Assembly: GCF_947499065.1 (NCBI RefSeq)
Contig: NZ_CANMMT010000001.1
Span: forward strand, 124,001 to 188,000
Reading direction: 5' to 3'
DNA: 64,000 bases
Source of the DNA: an uncultured Tenacibaculum sp.
GTDB lineage: Bacteria; Bacteroidota; Bacteroidia; Flavobacteriales; Flavobacteriaceae
The notes under the pieces were generated by a model, which ran no database searches, was not told where the DNA came from, and was given only the letters and a program-made list of their open reading frames with translations. The position numbers and the translations under genes were made by a program. Below, one piece after another: positions 18,147-26,915 of the stretch (its first letter is position 1; each line of letters begins with the position of its first letter).

Positions 18147-19148
18147 ATGGTAAAAATTGGAGATATAGAACTTCCTGATTTCCCGCTTTTATTAGCGCCG
18201 ATGGAAGATGTGAGTGACCCACCGTTTAGAGCTTTATGTAAAGAAAACGGTGCAGATGTGGTTTATACTGAATTTATTTCCTCGGAAGGACTAATTCGTG
18301 ACGCAGCAAAAAGCGTAATGAAATTAGATATTTACGAGAAAGAACGCCCTGTTGGAATTCAAATATTTGGGGCTAACCTAGACTCTATGCTTAAAACTGT
18401 AGAGATAGTTGAAAAGTCAAATCCAGATATTATTGATATTAATTTTGGTTGTCCTGTAAAGAAAGTTGTTTCTAAAGGTGCAGGTGCTGGTATTTTAAAA
18501 GATATCGATTTAATGGTAAAACTTACAGAAGCTATGGTAAAACACACCAAACTTCCTGTAACTGTTAAAACTCGTTTAGGTTGGGATCATGATTCTATAA
18601 GAATTGTTGAAGTAGCTGAGCGCTTACAAGATGTAGGATGTAAAGCTATTGCTATACATGGTCGTACTCGTGCTCAAATGTATAAAGGTGATGCTGACTG
18701 GAAACCAATTGCCCAAGTAAAAAACAATCAAAGAATGCACATTCCTGTTTTTGGAAACGGAGATGTTACTTCTCCTGAAAGAGCAATGGAAATGCGTGAT
18801 GAATATGGTTTAGACGGTTGTATGATTGGTAGAGCTTCTATAGGATATCCTTGGTTTTTTAACGAAGTAAAACACTTTTTTAAAACTGGTGAACATTTAG
18901 CTAAACCTACCATAGCACAACGTGTTGAAATGGCTCGTCGTCATTTAGAAATGTCTATTGATTGGAAAGGGGAACGTTTAGGTGTTGTTGAGACAAGAAG
19001 ACATTATACAAACTACTTTAAAGGCATTCCTCATTTTAAAGATTACCGTATGAAAATGGTTACTTCTGATGACCCTAAAGATGTTTTTGCTACTTTTAAT
19101 GAAGTGGAAGCTAAATTTGGAAACGCCACTATTCCTGAAATAAAATAA
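18147..19148 (+). CDS. dusB: tRNA-dihydrouridine synthase B-type
   Basis: A 333-residue FMN enzyme that reduces uridine to dihydrouridine in the tRNA D loop. The TIM-barrel start APMEDVSDPPFRALC is the FMN-binding motif. The catalytic Cys lies in NFGCPVKKVVSKGAGAGIL, and the phosphate grip is in GNGDVTSPERA and GCMIGRASIGYPWFF. A C-terminal helical tRNA-binding domain follows. The length is typical. The promoter box sits 4 nt before the ATG, so the message may be leaderless. Confidence 0.95.
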   Translation: MVKIGDIELPDFPLLLAPMEDVSDPPFRALCKENGADVVYTEFISSEGLIRDAAKSVMKLDIYEKERPVGIQIFGANLDSMLKTVEIVEKSNPDIIDINFGCPVKKVVSKGAGAGILKDIDLMVKLTEAMVKHTKLPVTVKTRLGWDHDSIRIVEVAERLQDVGCKAIAIHGRTRAQMYKGDADWKPIAQVKNNQRMHIPVFGNGDVTSPERAMEMRDEYGLDGCMIGRASIGYPWFFNEVKHFFKTGEHLAKPTIAQRVEMARRHLEMSIDWKGERLGVVETRRHYTNYFKGIPHFKDYRMKMVTSDDPKDVFATFNEVEAKFGNATIPEIK

Positions 19149-19151
19149 GCT

Positions 19152-20354
19152 TTATTTCTCAATAAATGCTTTTGATATTCTTGAGCTTGCAATTTTTGCC
19201 GCTACATAACCTAGTATTGAAATTGTAAGCATTACCAAGAATAAATTAAACCATCTAAACTCTACGGGATAAGCTAAGGTCTCTGTAATCATAAATAATT
19301 CGAATTTTTGCTGAATTAACACCAAAACAATTCCAATTAAAAGCCCAATTCCCATTCCTACTAGTGTCAATAAAAAGCCTTGTAAGACAAAAATTCTTTT
19401 TATTTTTTCTATTGTACTCCCTAAATCGACTAATGTTTTTAGGTTTTGTTTTTTATCAATTATCATCATAATAATTGAACCTATTACATTAAATAATGCA
19501 ATAGCTATAATCAATGTAAAAATTAAATAAGAAATAAAATTTTCTGTATTTACTACTTTATAATATACTGTATTTAATTGTGCTCTCGTTTGCACTTTGA
19601 AAGCCTCTCCTAAACTTTCTTGCAAACTAGCTTGATAGTTATCTAAATCGACACCTTCCTTTAGTTTTAATTCTATAGCCGTAAACTGATTGTCTTTATA
19701 ATTAAGTAATTTCTGAGCTAGCTCGACTTCTGTAAAAACAAACTTACCTTCAAACTCTTCTGAACCTTTATAAACTCCTATAATTTGAACAGGTATAGAA
19801 TTGAAAGCATTGTTTGGATTTATTAATCCTTTTCCAGGTTTAGGAACTAAAATTTTTAAAGGTTCTCCAAAATTCATTATTCCTAATGATAGTTTATACC
19901 CAATACCATAACCTATTACTGCTGTATTTCTAAATTCAGGGTCTATCCAACTCCCAACTTTCAATAAGGAGTCTACAGGTAAAATTTGATTGTAGTTTTG
20001 TTCTACTCCTTTTATATATGCTATCTGATTTTTATCCTTATAATTTAAGAAAACACGCTCTTCTATTACTTTAGAAACAGCTAATACCTCATCGTTTTCT
20101 ATTATTTTTTGATAAATTTCATCAGAATACTCAATGGTTTTACCTTTAACCTTTGAAATTTTAATATCTGGATCTGAATCTTGAAGTAATGAATCACTAA
20201 ATGTTCTTAATCCTGAAAAACCAGATAAAATTACAAACAAAGCTAACGTTCCAACAACAACACCAAAAATGGTTATAAACGTTATAATGTTTATTGCATT
20301 GGTGCTTGCTTTTGAAAACAAGTATCTTTTAGCTATGTATAAAGAAAAGTTCAA
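19152..20354 (-). CDS. ABC transporter permease, LolC/LolE-like
   Basis: A 400-residue inner-membrane permease of the FtsX/MacB superfamily. An N-terminal TM helix (about 20-45, with an SKAST.AINIITFITIFGVVVG-like start) is followed by a large periplasmic domain (about 50-265). Three C-terminal TM helices lie at about 275-300, 318-345 and 365-390. The LolCDE members move lipoproteins from the inner membrane to the LolA carrier, and Bacteroidota often have one LolC/E-type protein. The ATPase is not adjacent. It lies 37 nt downstream of rbfA on the same strand, so the two probably share a transcript. Confidence 0.85.
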   Translation of the reverse strand: MNFSLYIAKRYLFSKASTNAINIITFITIFGVVVGTLALFVILSGFSGLRTFSDSLLQDSDPDIKISKVKGKTIEYSDEIYQKIIENDEVLAVSKVIEERVFLNYKDKNQIAYIKGVEQNYNQILPVDSLLKVGSWIDPEFRNTAVIGYGIGYKLSLGIMNFGEPLKILVPKPGKGLINPNNAFNSIPVQIIGVYKGSEEFEGKFVFTEVELAQKLLNYKDNQFTAIELKLKEGVDLDNYQASLQESLGEAFKVQTRAQLNTVYYKVVNTENFISYLIFTLIIAIALFNVIGSIIMMIIDKKQNLKTLVDLGSTIEKIKRIFVLQGFLLTLVGMGIGLLIGIVLVLIQQKFELFMITETLAYPVEFRWFNLFLVMLTISILGYVAAKIASSRISKAFIEK

Positions 20355-20391
20355 CTATTAATAAATCTAAGTATCAATGTAAACAAATTTA

Positions 20392-20787
20392 TTAACGCTT
20401 TTGACGACGTGGTAAAATTTCTGGATTCTTAATTGGATCAACGTCTCCTCCTTTTAAAGACTTATCAATATCTTCAATATAATCTAAACTATCATCTCCA
20501 AAAAACAATAACTCAGGCATTCTCCTAAGTTGATTTTTAGTTCTTTGTGCTAATTCATGACGTATTAAAGGCGTATTAGATTTAACACCTTCAATAATTT
20601 CATCTCTTTTTTCAGAAGGAAAAACACTCAAATACACTTTTGCTACTCCTAAATCAGCAGTAACAGAAACTTTTGATACCGATATAATCACTCCCTTCAT
20701 TCCATCTTGCGCGGCACGCTGCAAAACATCTACTAAATCTTGTTGCAGTACTCCTGCAATTTTTCGTTGTCTATTTGTTTCTTCCAT
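20392..20787 (-). CDS. rbfA: Ribosome-binding factor A
   Basis: A 131-residue 30S maturation factor with a KH-like fold, needed for 16S 5'-end processing and cold growth. Family marks are the N-terminal ETNRQRKIAGVLQQDL, then VSVTADLGVAKVYLSVF, and the C-terminal LRRMPELLFFGDDSLDY. The length is normal. The promoter box lies 4 nt before the ATG and only 21 bp separate it from the upstream regulator gene, so it has its own, probably leaderless, message. Confidence 0.93.
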   Translation of the reverse strand: MEETNRQRKIAGVLQQDLVDVLQRAAQDGMKGVIISVSKVSVTADLGVAKVYLSVFPSEKRDEIIEGVKSNTPLIRHELAQRTKNQLRRMPELLFFGDDSLDYIEDIDKSLKGGDVDPIKNPEILPRRQKR

Positions 20788-20791
20788 GCTG

Positions 20792-20799
20792 CAAATTTA
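20792..20799 (-). promoter_or_regulatory. -7 box (TAAATTTG, minus strand) of rbfA, leaderless spacing
   Basis: CAAATTTA on the plus strand reads TAAATTTG on the minus strand and ends 4 nt before the rbfA start codon. Confidence 0.5.
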
Positions 20800-20808
20800 G
20801 GCATAAAT

Positions 20809-21453
20809 TTACGGAGTGTAAATTTTATTTTTTATAGCATACATTACTAAGCCCACCCTGTTTCTAACATTTAATTTAGTAAACAAACTATCCCTATATC
20901 CATCTATAGTTTTTGGACTTAAAAACATTTTATCTGCTATTTCTTTATACGTTAATTCTGAACAGGCTAATTTCATAAAAATTATTTCGTTTTCTTTAAA
21001 TCGAATAGAATTTTTACCATTCTTCCCTGACACTGAATCTAACAATAAGTTAGTAACATTTCTGGTATGAAAGAAACCATTATCCATCATTTCTAGAAGC
21101 GCTCTTTCTAAGACTTCTTTTTTTGTATCTTTTAGCAAATAACCAACGGCTCCTGCTTTTAACATTTTTAAAATAGTACCATCTGCATCTTCTACAGATA
21201 ATGCCATAACATGTACATGTGGATGATTTTCTACAATCCATTCGGTAGTTTCAATACCATTCATTACTGGCATATTTACATCAACTAAAACAATATCTGG
21301 AATGTTTTTAGGTGATGCAGAGAACTTCTCCGAAACTTCTTTCCCGTTTTTACATGTATATAACACTTTAAATTTATCAAAGGTATTTACCATACCTTCA
21401 ATTGCCTGTGATAATAGAGTGTGATCATCTACAACAACAACTGAGTATTTCAT
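20809..21453 (-). CDS. NarL/LuxR-type response regulator
   Basis: A 214-residue regulator. The receiver domain has the acidic pair DDH at residues 9-11, the phospho-Asp in DIVLVDVNMPVMNG (about residue 58) and Lys in LLKDTKKE. The C-terminal LuxR-type helix-turn-helix (about 150-212) shows ELTYKEIADKMFLSPKTIDGYRDSLF. It is the partner of the kinase encoded 69 nt upstream on the same strand. Target genes are unknown; the lipoprotein genes at the head of the same operon are candidates. Confidence 0.9.
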   Translation of the reverse strand: MKYSVVVVDDHTLLSQAIEGMVNTFDKFKVLYTCKNGKEVSEKFSASPKNIPDIVLVDVNMPVMNGIETTEWIVENHPHVHVMALSVEDADGTILKMLKAGAVGYLLKDTKKEVLERALLEMMDNGFFHTRNVTNLLLDSVSGKNGKNSIRFKENEIIFMKLACSELTYKEIADKMFLSPKTIDGYRDSLFTKLNVRNRVGLVMYAIKNKIYTP

Positions 21454-21522
21454 AATTACGTAGGTTAGGTTATTATCTTGTTGTGAGGGACAATATAATG
21501 AAGGGACAATGTACTACAATTC

Positions 21523-22272
21523 TTAAATATAATAATTTATTATTAAACTGGTTCCTTTTTGAGGTTCCGATTTAAATTTTGCTTCGGCATTGATAAGCTT
21601 CGCTCTTGCTTTAATATTCTGTAAACCAATACCTTTTAGTCTTACTTTTTTCATTTCAAAACCAACACCATTATCTTTTGCTTCAATCTCAATAGCATCT
21701 TCTTTGTAATTTAAAAACACCTCAAGCTTAGTTGCTTTTGAATGTTTTATCGTATTTGAAAAAAATTCTTGTAGAATTCTGAAAATTATAATTCCGTGCT
21801 TTTGATTTATTTCTCTTTCTTCTCCTACAACTTCAAAACTAGATTCTATATAATTCAATCTATTAAATCTCCTTAACTCTAGTTCTATTGCTTCCTTTAA
21901 TTTTATAGCATTTATAAAATCTGGGTTTATCGATTTAGACAAGGCTCTTATTTCTGTTAAACTTTTAGCTATGGTCTCAGCAATCTCTTCTATATTTTCA
22001 GGAGAAGCATGTTGCATTTGTATTTTAGCTAAAGTTAAGAGTTGTCCAATATTGTCGTGCAACTCCCAACTTATATTTCTTAAGGTTTCTTCTCGTATCT
22101 CTATTTGAGTTTCTGCTAATTCTCTTTCGTATCGTTTTCTATTTTCAGCACGCTCTACTAAAAGTTTGTTTTTACGTCGTTGAAAAACAGAAAAAAGAGT
22201 AACTAAAAAAGTTAACACTATTATTATAACTAATGTTGTTATTACTAATACTACTCCCTCTTGCTGCTCCAT
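21523..22272 (-). CDS. NarX-type sensor histidine kinase
   Basis: A 249-residue kinase with a single N-terminal TM helix (about 8-28), a coiled coil (35-62), a HisKA_3 dimerisation domain with phospho-His in ISWELHDNIGQLL (about residue 73), and a HATPase domain (N box FFSNTIKHSKA, G boxes DNGVGFE and GIGLQNI). There is almost no periplasmic region, so the sensing part is probably the membrane protein encoded just upstream, whose gene overlaps this one by 22 nt. Confidence 0.9.
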   Translation of the reverse strand: MEQQEGVVLVITTLVIIIVLTFLVTLFSVFQRRKNKLLVERAENRKRYERELAETQIEIREETLRNISWELHDNIGQLLTLAKIQMQHASPENIEEIAETIAKSLTEIRALSKSINPDFINAIKLKEAIELELRRFNRLNYIESSFEVVGEEREINQKHGIIIFRILQEFFSNTIKHSKATKLEVFLNYKEDAIEIEAKDNGVGFEMKKVRLKGIGLQNIKARAKLINAEAKFKSEPQKGTSLIINYYI

Positions 22273-22859
22273 ATTAAACCAAATGATATTATTAAATTCA
22301 TTGTAACAATCAATGATTCTAAAATCGGGTATAAATCTTTATTTTTCATGTAAATCCAAATGCTAAAAAAAGGAATAGAAGGTAAATAATAAACCATAAA
22401 ACCTACTGAAACCCAAAAAGGTAAAAGCTTTTTATAATTTATAATTTCATCTGATAACAATAGTTCTCTTAAGAATAAAAAGATTAAGACACCCACATTT
22501 AAAAAACTCACTATTACAGCTTTATAAAAATACGTTCTATCATAAAAAACCATTATCCATAAAATCAAAAAGACAATCAATAGAAGATAAGAAATATTTA
22601 AATATCTCTTATCTTTTATTAACTGTTTATAAATATATAGAATCAAAAAGTATTCTAGTAAAGTAGAGTATTGATAAACCAAAAAATTCCTAACTCCTAA
22701 TTCACTTAAGTATCCTCCAGCAAAATCAACCAAAAAATTCATTAACATTAACAATGCTATTCCTTTTAAAAATTTTGTTTTCTTTTTTAGAAAAAAATAA
22801 AAACTTAAAAAAGCTACAAGTAATTGTGAAAATAAGGGAATATCAAATAAATCTACCAT
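22251..22859 (-). CDS. Multi-pass membrane protein, likely kinase partner
   Basis: A 202-residue protein with about six or seven hydrophobic helices and almost no soluble part. I do not recognise a family by motif. The reading frame overlaps the start of the kinase gene by 22 nt, a tight coupling that suggests the two act together, with this protein possibly serving as the sensing membrane domain. The lipoprotein gene ends 4 nt upstream. The function is inferred from position only. Confidence 0.7.
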   Translation of the reverse strand: MVDLFDIPLFSQLLVAFLSFYFFLKKKTKFLKGIALLMLMNFLVDFAGGYLSELGVRNFLVYQYSTLLEYFLILYIYKQLIKDKRYLNISYLLLIVFLILWIMVFYDRTYFYKAVIVSFLNVGVLIFLFLRELLLSDEIINYKKLLPFWVSVGFMVYYLPSIPFFSIWIYMKNKDLYPILESLIVTMNLIISFGLIWSSKRE

Positions 22860-22863
22860 AAAA

Positions 22864-23529
22864 TTAATCTGTACCGTATGGTGGTTCTAAATTTCCTTTA
22901 TTTCCAGCTCCGCTTGGTTCATTTGATGGGTCAGTAAGTAGCTCAATACTATAATTATAATCTTCTCTTTTTCCTTTATTAAACTCCTCTAATGAATTAT
23001 AAATCCAATTATACCCATTCTTAGCTAACATCTCTTTAAAAGTCACTAATTTCCCTTGCTTATATGATTGTAAAGGATCAAAAGCTACCTGCTTTCCTCC
23101 TATAGTCGTAGTAGGAATATAAATTAAGTCTTGATAACTTCTACCAGTGTTATTATAATTAGGCATTGCTGCAGAAATAAAGCTTATTCCTGAAACCTCA
23201 ATTCCAACTTTTTTACTTAGATTCTTAACTCTTCCCAAATACTTTAAAAATTGTTTAAAATTATAAGTATTAATACGAGAATCCTCATAACCTAAAGCCT
23301 TTTCTAAGGGAGCTATCCTTGTAGTATCATACTCCTTTAACATACTTACAATTTCTGTATAATCTAACATCTCAAGAGTTCTTCCTTCATCAGAATAACA
23401 AAATGTACCTTCAGGAATTTGTGATTGCCAATCGTCATTATCACATTTACATTTGTGTTTTTCACATGAAGCCATGAAGTTCAATGTAAAAAAAATGATT
23501 AACAATTTTAGTAGGTTAGTTTTTTTCAT
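22864..23529 (-). CDS. Lipoprotein, paralogue A of a tandem pair
   Basis: A 221-residue predicted lipoprotein. The start at 23529 (MKKTNLLKLL) is preferred over an upstream ATG at 23553 because it gives a clean signal peptide with lipobox FMASC. The mature protein begins with a cysteine-rich KHKCKCDND stretch. A helical segment and the conserved pattern INTYNFKQFLKYL, PTTTIGGKQVAFDP and GYNWIYNSLEEF follow. The last three elements recur in the lipoprotein at 23789, so the two are paralogues. It is the first gene of the run lipoprotein - membrane protein - kinase - regulator. The function is unknown. Confidence 0.75.
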   Translation of the reverse strand: MKKTNLLKLLIIFFTLNFMASCEKHKCKCDNDDWQSQIPEGTFCYSDEGRTLEMLDYTEIVSMLKEYDTTRIAPLEKALGYEDSRINTYNFKQFLKYLGRVKNLSKKVGIEVSGISFISAAMPNYNNTGRSYQDLIYIPTTTIGGKQVAFDPLQSYKQGKLVTFKEMLAKNGYNWIYNSLEEFNKGKREDYNYSIELLTDPSNEPSGAGNKGNLEPPYGTD

Positions 23530-23748
23530 AATAAAAATAATATTTAAATTCACTTTAAATATACTAGCTTATTTTCAATTATATTTATCTTAACCTAACA
23601 CTTTTCTTATAAAACAATCTATCAAACACTTATGTTTTATTAATTTTTTAAAATACAGGAAAAACACCTATAAGATATAAATGAATACCCTATAGCTATT
23701 TCAATACTTTTACTGTTGAATATTTATTTCTTACATCTTTTAAAATAA

Positions 23749-23775
23749 AAAAGACTCACAATTAGTGAGTCTTTT
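23749..23775 (-). terminator. Terminator after lipoprotein paralogue B
   Basis: An 11-bp perfect stem (AAAAGACTCAC with GTGAGTCTTTT), a 5-nt loop and a T-rich run on the minus strand. It separates the two lipoprotein genes into different transcripts. Confidence 0.85.
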
Positions 23776-23788
23776 CCTCATAATATAT

Positions 23789-24415
23789 TTAATATGGCGG
23801 TGATAATTGTCCAAAATTCCCAGCATTACTTAATTTCCCTTCTCTAAAGCTTCTATTTTTAAAATTTTGCCTAATTTCTTCTTCTATAGTTTTTCTATTC
23901 TCATAATCTTCTTTACTATCGTACACCCAATTATAACCATATTCACCTAATGCCTCTTTCATAGTTACAATTTCTCCATTTTTAGAAGCATCTGGTGCAA
24001 AAGCTATATTTTTTCCATTAATTTCTGTTGTTGGCATAAACAGTACTGTTTGATAGTTTGGTACTCCATGCGAAGTATTTTCAGGATAAGAAGCAGATAC
24101 TATATTGATACCTGTTAACTTTATTCCTTTTTCTTGAGATACTTCTTTCACATAATTTAAATAAGCTTCTAGAGTTTCAATTGTATAAAAGTTTATCCGA
24201 GTATCTTCTCTACCTAAAGCTTTTTCCAAAACTGGTTTTCTGGTTTCATCATAATGCTCTAACATAGCTACCATTTCTTTGTACATCAATAAATTTTTAG
24301 GTTTTGTTGTTGTTACCGTTTTTTCGATTAAAACTTCACTTGTTTTATCTTGCGTACAAGACAATAAACTAGCTGCACCTATAAATGCAACAAGCAATTT
24401 TTTTGTTGTTTTCAT
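23789..24415 (-). CDS. Lipoprotein, paralogue B of a tandem pair
   Basis: A 208-residue predicted lipoprotein. ATG 24415 (MKTTKKLLVAF) is chosen because it starts the signal peptide, which ends in lipobox SLLSC; another ATG lies three codons upstream. It shares its whole central region with paralogue A: EMVAMLEHYDETRKPVLEKA, REDTRINFYTIETL, PTTEINGKNIAFAP and GYNWVYDSKEDY. The C terminus is a short Gly/Pro tail (GQLSPPY), much like that of paralogue A (EPPYGTD). The function is unknown. It has its own terminator and is divergent from mce. Confidence 0.75.
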   Translation of the reverse strand: MKTTKKLLVAFIGAASLLSCTQDKTSEVLIEKTVTTTKPKNLLMYKEMVAMLEHYDETRKPVLEKALGREDTRINFYTIETLEAYLNYVKEVSQEKGIKLTGINIVSASYPENTSHGVPNYQTVLFMPTTEINGKNIAFAPDASKNGEIVTMKEALGEYGYNWVYDSKEDYENRKTIEEEIRQNFKNRSFREGKLSNAGNFGQLSPPY

Positions 24416-24499
24416 ATGAATCACAATTTTTAAATTAATATTGGCTTCAATTTAGCATTTATTTTTTTTGCAAACCCAAACAGATACATTTTTCTTTTA

Positions 24500-24507
24500 T
24501 ACTTTTA
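24500..24507 (+). promoter_or_regulatory. -7-like box (TACTTTTA) of mce, leaderless spacing
   Basis: TACTTTTA differs from TAnnTTTG only in the last base and ends 4 nt before the mce ATG. Confidence 0.4.
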
Positions 24508-24511
24508 CCCT

Positions 24512-24913
24512 ATGGATAAAATTGAACATATTGGTATTGCTGTAAAAGATTTAGAAAAATCAAATCAGCTTTTTGCATCACTCTTTGGAAAACCGCATTA
24601 TAAAATTGAAGAAGTTGCTAGCGAAGGTGTTAAAACCTCATTTTTTAAAACTGGACCTAACAAGATAGAGCTCTTAGAAGCTACTAAACCCGATAGTCCT
24701 ATAGCTAAGTTTATTGAAAAAAAAGGAGAAGGAATTCACCATATAGCTTTTGCAGTTACAAATATTGAAGCAGAAATAAAGCGTTTACAAAAGGAAGGCT
24801 TTACGGTATTAAATGAAACACCTAAAAAAGGAGCCGATAATAAATTAGTTGCTTTTTTACACCCAAAAACCACTAATGGAGTTTTAATTGAATTATGTCA
24901 GGAAATTGAATAA
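24512..24913 (+). CDS. mce: Methylmalonyl-CoA epimerase
   Basis: A 133-residue protein of the vicinal-oxygen-chelate fold that interconverts the (R) and (S) forms of methylmalonyl-CoA in propionate metabolism. Metal ligands are visible as His in IEHIGIAVKDL, His in GIHHIAFAV and Glu in GVLIELCQE. The length is normal. It stands in front of ftsX on the same strand with a 62-bp gap, and probably has its own transcript start. Confidence 0.92.
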   Translation: MDKIEHIGIAVKDLEKSNQLFASLFGKPHYKIEEVASEGVKTSFFKTGPNKIELLEATKPDSPIAKFIEKKGEGIHHIAFAVTNIEAEIKRLQKEGFTVLNETPKKGADNKLVAFLHPKTTNGVLIELCQEIE

Positions 24914-24975
24914 TTAGCTCTATAGGAATTACCAAATATTTGTATCTTGCAATGTTAAATTTACAACATTAAATA

Positions 24976-25854
24976 ATGACAACCTCTTTTGATTCTTTTC
25001 AAAAACGACGCTTACAATCATCTTATGTTTCCGTAGTAGTTAGTATTGCGCTAGTACTTTTTATGATTGGAATTTTAGGTTTGGTTTTATTAAAATCTAC
25101 CAAAGTTGCTAATCACTTTAAAGAGAAAGTAGTAATGACTCTATTTTTAAAGGATGATGTTACTGCCAAGCAATCAAAAGATTTCAAAGAAACCTTAAAG
25201 AAAAAAGAATACACAAATAAGGTTATATACATAACAAAAGAAGAAGCAGCAAAAACGTACAAAAGAGATTTAGGTGAAGATTTTTTAAAATTTTTAGGTG
25301 ATAATCCTCTTAAAAACGGATTAGATATTTACTTAAAAGCAGATTTCGTTACTCCTGAAAAAATGAATGAAATAGAAAACTCTTTTGAGAAAAATAAATT
25401 GGTAGCTGAAGTAAATTACGATAAACCTTTAGTTCGATTATTAACACAAAACATTCAAAAAATTAGTTTTTGGTTGTTGGTGCTAAGCGGTTTCTTTGGT
25501 ATTGTTGCTATTATATTAATTAATAGCTCCATTCGTTTATCTATTTACTCTAAAAGATTCAATATAAAAACCATGCAAATGGTTGGAGCAACTAAAAGTT
25601 TTATTCGTAGACCATTTATATGGCAAAGCATTAAGCTAGGTCTATTAGGTGCTTTTATAGCATTATTTGGAATAGCTCTTTTAATTTACTATATAAACAA
25701 ATATATCCCTACGTTAGAAATGTTATCAGACTACACTCCTTTGGCTTATGTTGCTGGAGGTGTATTATTTGTATCTTTCTTTATTACTTGGATAAGTACA
25801 TTTTTTGCTACTCAACGTTTTTTAAACTTACAAACTAATGATTTGTATTACTAA
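24976..25854 (+). CDS. ftsX: Cell division protein FtsX
   Basis: A 292-residue FtsX: N-terminal cytoplasmic stretch, TM1 (about 18-42), a periplasmic domain of about 120 residues, then TM2-TM4 (about 170-190, 220-240, 262-282). FtsX forms the ABC-like FtsEX complex that activates cell-wall hydrolases at the septum. The cytoplasmic loop RFNIKTMQMVGATKSFIRRPF is the FtsE-coupling region. ftsE is not adjacent here. The next gene starts 6 nt later, so this begins an operon with the DUF3098 gene, uppP and truB. Confidence 0.92.
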   Translation: MTTSFDSFQKRRLQSSYVSVVVSIALVLFMIGILGLVLLKSTKVANHFKEKVVMTLFLKDDVTAKQSKDFKETLKKKEYTNKVIYITKEEAAKTYKRDLGEDFLKFLGDNPLKNGLDIYLKADFVTPEKMNEIENSFEKNKLVAEVNYDKPLVRLLTQNIQKISFWLLVLSGFFGIVAIILINSSIRLSIYSKRFNIKTMQMVGATKSFIRRPFIWQSIKLGLLGAFIALFGIALLIYYINKYIPTLEMLSDYTPLAYVAGGVLFVSFFITWISTFFATQRFLNLQTNDLYY

Positions 25855-25860
25855 GATTTT

Positions 25861-26103
25861 ATGAAAAAAGATAATTCAACCAAACAAGAATTTTTATTCG
25901 GTAAGCGCAATTATATAATCATGTTAATTGGCTTAGCTGTTATAGCATTAGGGTTTATTCTAATGGCCGGTGGTGGTAGTGATGACCCAAAAGTATTTAA
26001 TCCTGAAATTTATAGCTGGCAAAGAATTCGTTTAGCACCAACTCTTGTTATTATTGGATTGGGTATTGAAATTTATGCTATTTTTGCCAATCCAAAAAAA
26101 TAA
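25861..26103 (+). CDS. DUF3098 membrane protein
   Basis: An 80-residue protein with two TM helices (about 18-38 and 55-74) and a central [19 protein letters not shown] stretch typical of the Bacteroidota DUF3098 family. This small gene is commonly found between ftsX and uppP in this phylum. It sits 6 nt after ftsX and 2 nt before uppP, so it is translated in the same operon. A role in cell-envelope growth is suggested only by the neighbours. Confidence 0.85.
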   Translation: MKKDNSTKQEFLFGKRNYIIMLIGLAVIALGFILMAGGGSDDPKVFNPEIYSWQRIRLAPTLVIIGLGIEIYAIFANPKK

Positions 26104-26105
26104 GC

Positions 26106-26915
26106 ATGGGATTATTAGAGGCTATTATCTTAGCCATTATTGAAGGTATTACTGAGTATTTACCTGTTTCTTCAACAGGACATATGATTATCGCTTCTTC
26201 TTTTATGAGGATTGCAACAGATGATTTTACAAAACTATTCACCATAGTTATTCAACTAGGTGCTATTTTATCGGTTTTAGTATTGTATTGGAAACGCTTT
26301 TTTCAAAGTTTCGATTTCTATTTAAAACTGTTAGTAGCATTTATTCCAGCTGTTGTTTTAGGATTGCTCTTAAATGATGTTATCGATAGTTTATTGGAAA
26401 GCCCAGTAACAGTTGCTATTTCTCTAATCATTGGAGGGGTTATTTTATTAAAAGTTGACGATTGGTTTAAAGCCAACGAGGAGTTTGATGAAAAAAACCC
26501 AACAGCTCATACAGAAATAAGTTATGCTACTGCTTTAAAAATTGGTTTTTTTCAATGTTTAGCTATGATTCCAGGAACTTCTAGAAGTGGTGCTAGTATT
26601 GTAGGTGGTATGACTCAAAAAATAAATAGAAAAACAGCTGCTGAATTTTCTTTCTTCTTAGCGGTTCCTACCATGTTAGGTGCTACTGCTAAAAAAACCT
26701 ATGATTATTATAAAGCTGGTTTTGAATTATCTTCTGAACAAGTAAACTACCTTATTATTGGTAATGTTGTTGCTTTTATTGTTGCCTTAATAGCTATCAA
26801 ATCATTCATCGATTACTTAAGTAAAAAAGGATTTAAAATCTTCGGATACTACCGTATTATATTTGGAGTTGCCTTATTACTAATTCACTTTTTCGTGTAT
26901 AAACTTTCTATATAA
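26106..26915 (+). CDS. uppP: Undecaprenyl-diphosphatase
   Basis: A 269-residue membrane enzyme of the BacA/UppP family that recycles undecaprenyl diphosphate to the monophosphate carrier for peptidoglycan and O-antigen synthesis. Both signature motifs are intact: [15 protein letters not shown] near residue 14, and [10 protein letters not shown] near residue 155. About seven or eight TM helices are present. The stop codon overlaps the truB start by 1 nt. Confidence 0.96.
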   Translation: MGLLEAIILAIIEGITEYLPVSSTGHMIIASSFMRIATDDFTKLFTIVIQLGAILSVLVLYWKRFFQSFDFYLKLLVAFIPAVVLGLLLNDVIDSLLESPVTVAISLIIGGVILLKVDDWFKANEEFDEKNPTAHTEISYATALKIGFFQCLAMIPGTSRSGASIVGGMTQKINRKTAAEFSFFLAVPTMLGATAKKTYDYYKAGFELSSEQVNYLIIGNVVAFIVALIAIKSFIDYLSKKGFKIFGYYRIIFGVALLLIHFFVYKLSI

